This document shows positions 59,535 through 64,000 of a stretch of DNA of 64,000 bases, in pieces. Origin of the DNA: an uncultured Eubacterium sp. Lineage in GTDB: Bacteria > Bacillota > Clostridia > Lachnospirales > Lachnospiraceae. The stretch is from positions 164,794-228,793 of the forward strand of contig CAKRDZ010000001.1 of the NCBI GenBank assembly GCA_934316845.1, given 5' to 3'. The translations under genes were made by a program, and so were the position numbers. The stretch's first letter is position 1; each line of letters starts with the position of its first letter. The notes below the pieces were generated by a model that saw only the letters and a list, made by a program, of their open reading frames with translations, was not told the DNA's origin and made no database searches.

Positions 59535-60722
59535 TTGACAGATAGCAAAGTTCTTATTATAAAAGGAAAAGGAGTAGTTGGAATCTCATATAAAAGCCCG
59601 ATATATGAATCTGATAATGTCAAAAAAATCGTAATTTGTGACGGGATTACGGAAATAAAAGCTAACGGATTTAGATATATGGAGAAAGTAGAGGAAATAG
59701 AACTTCCGGACAGTTTAAAAAAGATAGGGACATACGGATTTTCTTTTTTATCCTCACTGAAAAGTGTTAGGATTCCAAAGCGGATAAAAGACATTTCTGA
59801 AGGGGCATTTGAAAAATGTCGTGCTTTGAAAGAAATTATATTGCCACTTAAACTGAAAAGGATTAGTGAATATGCTTTTTACGATTGCAGAAGTTTAGAA
59901 AAGATAACGATTCCGAAAACGGTAACAGCAATAAAATGGGGAGCATTTGATAAATGCCGTGCTTTGAAAGCAATTATTTTACCGCAAAATATTATGATGT
60001 TGGAAAACAATTTTGTTGATTGCCTTAGCCTGACAACTATTGTTAATCGTTCTAACAAGTCTTTAAGATTAGATGACTGCAAGGGAAAGAAAAAATGGAA
60101 AGTAAACGGGAAAAAGGCAAAAATACTTCCTGGAAAAAAGACAGCAAAAACAAACAAGATTTCTTTCAAGATTACCTATGATCTGCGTGGCGGAGAAGCA
60201 AAGGGAGAACTGCCTTCATCGTATTGCTACGGAGAAAAAGCTGCCTTGCCGGATGCGGTAAAACCGGGTTATCAATTTCTTGGCTGGAAAATATTTTCGT
60301 TTGGTGTATTCTCTCAATATTATCATTTGACAAGGTTTCCAAAGTATTGTAATCAGGATATTGATTTTGTGGCAATGTTTGTTAAACTGGATCTGTCGAA
60401 TCTGTCCGGCGGTGAATTAAAGGTATTCGTTGATGATGGCAAATTGCAGACAAAACTTGAAAAATACGACGATCAAGATGATATGCAAATTGGATATATC
60501 GCTCAAATATCGGAAAATGAGGATATGTCAAAAGCCGAAACTCTTTGGTTGTCAAAAGATAAAACCAAAGAAATATACGAGAACACTTTTAAAAATCTAA
60601 AGGCAGGAAAACGTTATTATGTTCGTATTTCATACTATTATGAAGATGAGTATGGAGAGGAAGATTTGAAATTGCTTTGTCCGAAATGGTATCTGAAACA
60701 GGCGGTTGATATTGTCAGATAA
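59415..60722 (+). CDS. Secreted BspA-type leucine-rich repeat protein with InlB-like repeat, 1
   Basis: A 435-residue secreted protein. Signal peptide at 1-25 (cut after SAA). LRR_5/BspA repeats at about 75-195 (for example IPKRIKDISEGAFEKCRALKEI in part). An InlB-type B repeat (Listeria-Bacteroides repeat) at about 250-320 (ITYDLRGGEAKGELPSSY, GYQFLGWKIF). A fibronectin-like C-terminal end (LKAGKRYYVRISYYYEDEYG). No LPXTG or SLH anchor. I use ATG 59415; a TTG 3 bases earlier has no advantage. Such proteins are surface adhesins or binding proteins in gut bacteria. Confidence 0.82.
   Translation: MKKTLLLFLFLFSIVCFTNIQTSAASTVAKGKCGKNATWILTDSKVLIIKGKGVVGISYKSPIYESDNVKKIVICDGITEIKANGFRYMEKVEEIELPDSLKKIGTYGFSFLSSLKSVRIPKRIKDISEGAFEKCRALKEIILPLKLKRISEYAFYDCRSLEKITIPKTVTAIKWGAFDKCRALKAIILPQNIMMLENNFVDCLSLTTIVNRSNKSLRLDDCKGKKKWKVNGKKAKILPGKKTAKTNKISFKITYDLRGGEAKGELPSSYCYGEKAALPDAVKPGYQFLGWKIFSFGVFSQYYHLTRFPKYCNQDIDFVAMFVKLDLSNLSGGELKVFVDDGKLQTKLEKYDDQDDMQIGYIAQISENEDMSKAETLWLSKDKTKEIYENTFKNLKAGKRYYVRISYYYEDEYGEEDLKLLCPKWYLKQAVDIVR
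60012..60187 (+). repeat. Duplicated 3' segment, copy 1 (second copy at 63825-64000)
   Basis: About 176 bp encoding the end of the LRR region and the start of the InlB-like part are the same as 63825-64000 except for 3 bases. Relative to the 5' duplicated segment, the offset is 66 bp smaller, so the fourth gene is 22 codons shorter in between, about one LRR unit. Confidence 0.93.
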
Positions 60723-60765
60723 ATGAAGCAGGTTCAATCGCAAAATTTAAAGGTAAGGTGCAAAA

Positions 60766-61977
60766 ATGAAAAAAATATTACTAATATATTTTTTCGCCTT
60801 TTGTGGCTGTCTGGGGTTTTGCCCGGACAGTCAGGCGAAGATATTGGAAAAAAATGTGTGGGCCGGAATGTATTGCAATTGGTCATTGAGTGACGATGGC
60901 GTTATGGTCATTAAAGGGACGGGAAAGATGGAATTACAAGATGATATGCTTGATGTTTACAAAGATAAAATAAAAAAAATACGTGTTTCTGAAGGGATTA
61001 CAGATCTTGGTAAACTGGGGTTTTCGAATTGTGAAGATATGAATATAGAAGAGATTATACTGCCAAGCAGTATTAGGAAATTGAGAAAAAATGCGTTTAC
61101 AGGTTGTGAAAGCGTAAAGAAAATTACTCTTCCTAAGAGAATAAAAAAAATAGAAGAAAAGACGTTTTATAAATGTAATAAATTGGAAGAATTGGTGATT
61201 CCTGATTCTGTCGAGGTGATTGAAAAAAATGCGGTATATCAGTGCAAAGCATTAAAAAAAGTGGTACTTCCAAAGCATTTAAAGAAAACAAGTGTTGTCT
61301 TTAATAAGTGCTACAGTCTAAGAAAGATTGTGAATCGCTCGTCAATAAGTATTCCACTAAATATGGCATCAAACCGCCGCATATGGAAATGCCGGGGGAA
61401 AGCAATCCGTAAATTGAGTCCCAAAGCAACCGCGGAGAGTAAAGGCACAAAGTATAAATTAACCTATGATCTCAATGGGGGAAATGTGCAGGGGAGATTA
61501 CCAAAATACCGCTATTGTGGAGATGAATCTAAAGTGCCGGCAGCGACGAAGGAAGGGTATCTTTTTCTTGGATGGCAGGATCGGACAGTGTGGCATCCCA
61601 CAGATAAATTTATACAGTATTCGTCCAAAGATTTAAGGCTGACAGCTCTTTTTGTTAAAATAAATATAAAGAGGGTAGAAAGTTCGGGTAGAAACAAAAT
61701 ATGCTGTAATATTTGGGATGATGATTTTAAGGTGAATGTTAGTGGATGGGGAGAGGTGTCGCTGCATTATTATTTAAGTGTGTCTGTAGATGAGGGAAAA
61801 CATTGGACAGAAGTATCAAGTTATGGAAATGGAACAGATGAAGTGAGTTGGGATGGTTTAATCGGTTATGAACCAGGGAAAGAATGTATTTACATGTTGG
61901 GACATGTCCCTGTAGAATCAGAAGATATTTATTTCTTTCAAGGCTGGTGCTTGCGAGATATGATGATATTGGAATAA
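60766..61977 (+). CDS. Secreted BspA-type leucine-rich repeat protein, 2
   Basis: A 403-residue secreted protein. Signal peptide at 1-24 (FAFCGCLGFCPDSQA). LRR_5 repeats at about 75-175 (for example ITLPKRIKKIEEKTFYKCNKLEEL in part). InlB-like part at about 225-300 (LTYDLNGGNVQGRLPKYRYCG in segments, GYLFLGWQD). The C-terminal part is a Trp-rich beta domain. It is 43 bp after the first LRR gene and has the same order of parts, but is more divergent in sequence. Confidence 0.82.
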   Translation: MKKILLIYFFAFCGCLGFCPDSQAKILEKNVWAGMYCNWSLSDDGVMVIKGTGKMELQDDMLDVYKDKIKKIRVSEGITDLGKLGFSNCEDMNIEEIILPSSIRKLRKNAFTGCESVKKITLPKRIKKIEEKTFYKCNKLEELVIPDSVEVIEKNAVYQCKALKKVVLPKHLKKTSVVFNKCYSLRKIVNRSSISIPLNMASNRRIWKCRGKAIRKLSPKATAESKGTKYKLTYDLNGGNVQGRLPKYRYCGDESKVPAATKEGYLFLGWQDRTVWHPTDKFIQYSSKDLRLTALFVKINIKRVESSGRNKICCNIWDDDFKVNVSGWGEVSLHYYLSVSVDEGKHWTEVSSYGNGTDEVSWDGLIGYEPGKECIYMLGHVPVESEDIYFFQGWCLRDMMILE

Positions 61978-62033
61978 AGTCATGAAAGGGAGTTGGCAGT
62001 AGAAAGAAATAAAATAATGATTGAGGTGATCTT

Positions 62034-63173
62034 GTGGGAAAGATAATTCGTTTTTTTGCTTTTGTCGTAACGGTATTTTTGATTTTTCAGAGTCCGGTAT
62101 CAGCAAATGCTGAAATGGAAAACGGCAATTGTGGAGAAAATAGCTCGTTTTCTATGAGCAAGGATGGGACACTTGTTATCTCCGGGAATGGAAAAGTGAC
62201 AAAATATTTTTCAGATGACAAAAATATAAAAGCAGAGCAAATTCAAAGGATTGTTGTCGAAGAGGGCATAACAGAATTAGGGAATAAGTGTTTTGCGGGT
62301 CTTGAAGAAGTGAAACAAATTACCCTTCCTACATCATTGCAGGTAATAGGCTATGCTAGTTTTACAGGGTGTAATTCGCTGCAAACTGTGAAAATACCGG
62401 ATACTGTAAAAAGGATAGAATCCTATGCGTTTTCATCTTGCAAAAACTTACAGATATTGATGTTTGGTTCTTCTGTTGAGAAAGTGGCAAAGAGTTATGC
62501 AAAAAATTCTATTGCACTGCGAAAAGTGGTTAATTATTCGGATATCAGCATTCCATTGGTGACGTCAAAAGGGAATTTGATTTGGCGTCTTGACGGGCAG
62601 AGAGTAGAAGTTTTGCCGCCGAAAAAAACTGCGAGAGCAGAAGCAAAAAAATATCTTATTCAGTATAAATTAAAGGGTGGCAAGATAAAAGGCAGAAGGA
62701 TAAATAAGCATGAATATGGAAAAGCGATGAAACTCCCTTCGCTATATCGAAAAGGCTATCGTTTTCTGGGGTGGCATATCTATTATAATAAGGACTGGCA
62801 TTATTATCAGAAGGAAATAAAACCGAACGCGAATGGAAAGATCGTGGCAGAAGCTGTATTCAAACAAATAAAGATATCCGCGGAGAATCAAAGAATTCAA
62901 GTAATGGTAAAGGATCCGGATTATGGTAAAAGAAATTATTTGAAGGAAATGGATAATTATTATTTTCGATATTCAAAAAATTCGAATATGAGTAACTCTA
63001 CCTGGGTGTTTTCGACAACGCCTTATGGCAAAGGAATTAGTAAAAAACTTAAAAAAGGCAGGGTTTACTATGTACAAATTGCAGAAAGAACGTTAGGATT
63101 TGAAGAAGAGGATGATGATATGTGGAATCCAACTCTTGGGTGGATTATAAAGGAAAAAATACGGATAAAATAA
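62034..63173 (+). CDS. Secreted BspA-type leucine-rich repeat protein, 3
   Basis: A 379-residue secreted protein. Signal peptide at about 1-26 (FAFVVTVFLIFQSPVSANA). LRR_5 repeats at about 80-150 (for example LPTSLQVIGYASFTGCNSLQTV in part), the shortest LRR part of the four. InlB-like part at about 205-280 (IQYKLKGGKIKGRRINKHEYG in segments, YRFLGWHIYYN). Ends with a fibronectin-like region (KGRVYYVQIAER). GTG 62034 has GAGGTGA 5 bases upstream; there is no ATG nearby in frame. 56 bp after the second gene. Confidence 0.8.
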   Translation: MGKIIRFFAFVVTVFLIFQSPVSANAEMENGNCGENSSFSMSKDGTLVISGNGKVTKYFSDDKNIKAEQIQRIVVEEGITELGNKCFAGLEEVKQITLPTSLQVIGYASFTGCNSLQTVKIPDTVKRIESYAFSSCKNLQILMFGSSVEKVAKSYAKNSIALRKVVNYSDISIPLVTSKGNLIWRLDGQRVEVLPPKKTARAEAKKYLIQYKLKGGKIKGRRINKHEYGKAMKLPSLYRKGYRFLGWHIYYNKDWHYYQKEIKPNANGKIVAEAVFKQIKISAENQRIQVMVKDPDYGKRNYLKEMDNYYFRYSKNSNMSNSTWVFSTTPYGKGISKKLKKGRVYYVQIAERTLGFEEEDDDMWNPTLGWIIKEKIRIK

Positions 63174-63178
63174 TATCT

Positions 63179-63413
63179 TTTATCACTTTTACTGGTGCTT
63201 TCATTGATAATATGTGGTACAATGGGAACAGGAAAGAATTTTACAAAAATAGTAAATGCCTTTGTCGGCAAAATGAGGAGAAAGGAAGATTTGATGAAAA
63301 AAACATTACTTGTAGTTCTGTTTCTATTTAGTATAGTTTGTTTTACAAATATACAGACATCAGCGGCAAGTACTGTCGCAAAAGGAAAATGCGGAAAAAA
63401 TGCAACGTGGATT
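63179..63413 (+). repeat. Duplicated 5' segment, copy 2
   Basis: Second copy of 59300-59534; see that entry. It begins within 6 bp of the stop of the third LRR gene, so the duplicated block includes its own upstream region. Confidence 0.93.
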
Positions 63414-64000
63414 CTTAGTGAAGATGGAGTGATGCATATAAAAGGAAAGGGGATTTTAAAAGGGGAAAAGAATGGATGGAATAAATACCAATACAAAATT
63501 AAAAAGATTGTAATCGGAAAAGGAATTACAATCATTAAAGAAACTGCACTTGCCAGTATGCATAACGTAAAGGAAATAAAACTTCCGAATACCGTGAAAA
63601 AAATAAAGAATGGTGCATTTATGGATTGCAGCAAGTTAGAGAGAATTAATATTCCAAGTGCTGTAAATGAATTACCTAACAATATATTTAGTGGCTGCAA
63701 GAAAATACAACAAATAACACTACCTAAAAAATTAAAAAAGATAGGAACATACGCATTTTATAAGTGTAAAAGACTGGAACAGATAACAATACCAAAGACT
63801 GTAACAATGCTGGATTCCCAAGCGTTTGTTGATTGCCTTAGCCTGACAACTATTGTTAATCATTCTAACAAGTCTTTAAGATTAGATGACTGCAAGGGAA
63901 AGAAAAAATGGAAAGTAAATGGCAAAAAGGCAAAAATACTTCCTGGAAAAAAGACAGCAAAAACAAACAAGATTTCTTTCAAGATTACCTATGATCTGCG
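63294..64000 (+). CDS. Secreted BspA-type leucine-rich repeat protein, 4 (partial, cut by window edge)
   Basis: 235 complete codons from ATG 63294 to the edge. The ribosome binding site AAAGGAAG is the same position as in the first gene. The signal peptide and first 35 residues are nearly identical to those of gene 1. The LRR part (about residues 70-180, for example LPNTVKKIKNGAFMDCSKLERI in part) is different and one unit shorter. The last 58 residues are again nearly identical to gene 1. The InlB-like and C-terminal parts lie outside the window. Confidence 0.85.
   Translation, partial: MKKTLLVVLFLFSIVCFTNIQTSAASTVAKGKCGKNATWILSEDGVMHIKGKGILKGEKNGWNKYQYKIKKIVIGKGITIIKETALASMHNVKEIKLPNTVKKIKNGAFMDCSKLERINIPSAVNELPNNIFSGCKKIQQITLPKKLKKIGTYAFYKCKRLEQITIPKTVTMLDSQAFVDCLSLTTIVNHSNKSLRLDDCKGKKKWKVNGKKAKILPGKKTAKTNKISFKITYDL
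63825..64000 (+). repeat. Duplicated 3' segment, copy 2 (reaches the window edge)
   Basis: Second copy of 60012-60187; the match continues to the last base, so the true length is unknown. Confidence 0.93.

Noticed and set aside
59216..59794. Antisense frame, with a similar one at 63068-63700
   Set aside because: The two frames resemble each other only because the sense DNA is duplicated; both oppose the signal-peptide and LRR coding region.

Overview
The window is chromosomal DNA from a low-GC Gram-positive anaerobe, most likely a spore-forming member of Lachnospiraceae (Clostridia). The evidence is the nusG-rplKAJL block with an L10 leader, a large SRP RNA of the Bacillus/Clostridium type, dipicolinate synthase genes, an LL-diaminopimelate aminotransferase, strong AGGAGG ribosome binding sites and several uncharacterised families I associate with Lachnospiraceae (DUF6128, DUF5716, DUF5717, TIGR04086, BspA-type leucine-rich repeat proteins). 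I see no tRNA, rRNA, CRISPR array, insertion sequence or phage gene.

Layout. 0-2.6 kb: end of nusG, L11, L1, then L10 and L7/L12 behind their own promoter and attenuator. 2.6-5.3 kb: an AbiE type IV toxin-antitoxin pair with a candidate operator palindrome, then a DUF6128 protein. 5.2-8.5 kb (minus): dpaA-dpaB-asnB. 8.6-8.9 kb: SRP RNA. 9.0-13.8 kb: a cyclic-nucleotide-fold protein, a TPR protein ending in a degenerate AAA+ domain, and a flavin reductase-like protein. 13.9-19.8 kb: murA, MoxR ATPase, DUF58 and a transglutaminase-like membrane protein whose catalytic Cys position holds Ser. 20.0-23.0 kb (minus): a FliK-like protein and DNA polymerase IV. 23.1-26.4 kb: an AT-rich accessory stretch with hypothetical genes, an SGNH hydrolase and a Fic protein with a C-terminal self-inhibitory motif. 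26.4-27.1 kb: a 279-bp element with 12-bp terminal inverted repeats and internal 83-bp repeats, followed by a C-rich tract. 27.1-30.4 kb: PfkB sugar kinase, dapL, a DUF1002 secreted protein. 30.6-36.4 kb: three TagF-like polymerases, two fused to a GT2 glycosyltransferase. 36.4-39.0 kb (minus): a P-type Ca2+ ATPase. 39.0-39.85 kb: a non-coding array of regular 64-bp repeats.

40.4-49.2 kb is a tightly packed operon of mostly uncharacterised genes: a membrane protein, DUF5717, an actin/Hsp70-fold DUF5716 protein, a helical-repeat protein, a coiled-coil two-TM protein and a CBS protein, with thiE at the end. 49.1-54.1 kb holds a PHP phosphoesterase, TIGR04086, a LysR regulator and an SGNH-like / periplasmic-binding-protein-like pair. 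54.2-59.0 kb is the most interesting part: an HxlR regulator divergent from a 43-residue precursor peptide with ACGX repeats, its radical SAM/SPASM maturase, a nitroreductase, a flavin-binding ferredoxin fusion, a class M-like sirtuin and a zinc-type macrodomain hydrolase. 59.4-64.0 kb is a tandem family of four secreted leucine-rich repeat proteins, the last cut by the window edge; the first and fourth share near-identical ends around divergent repeats, which suggests gene conversion or recombination.

Family names were assigned by reading the sequence and from memory. No database search was run.
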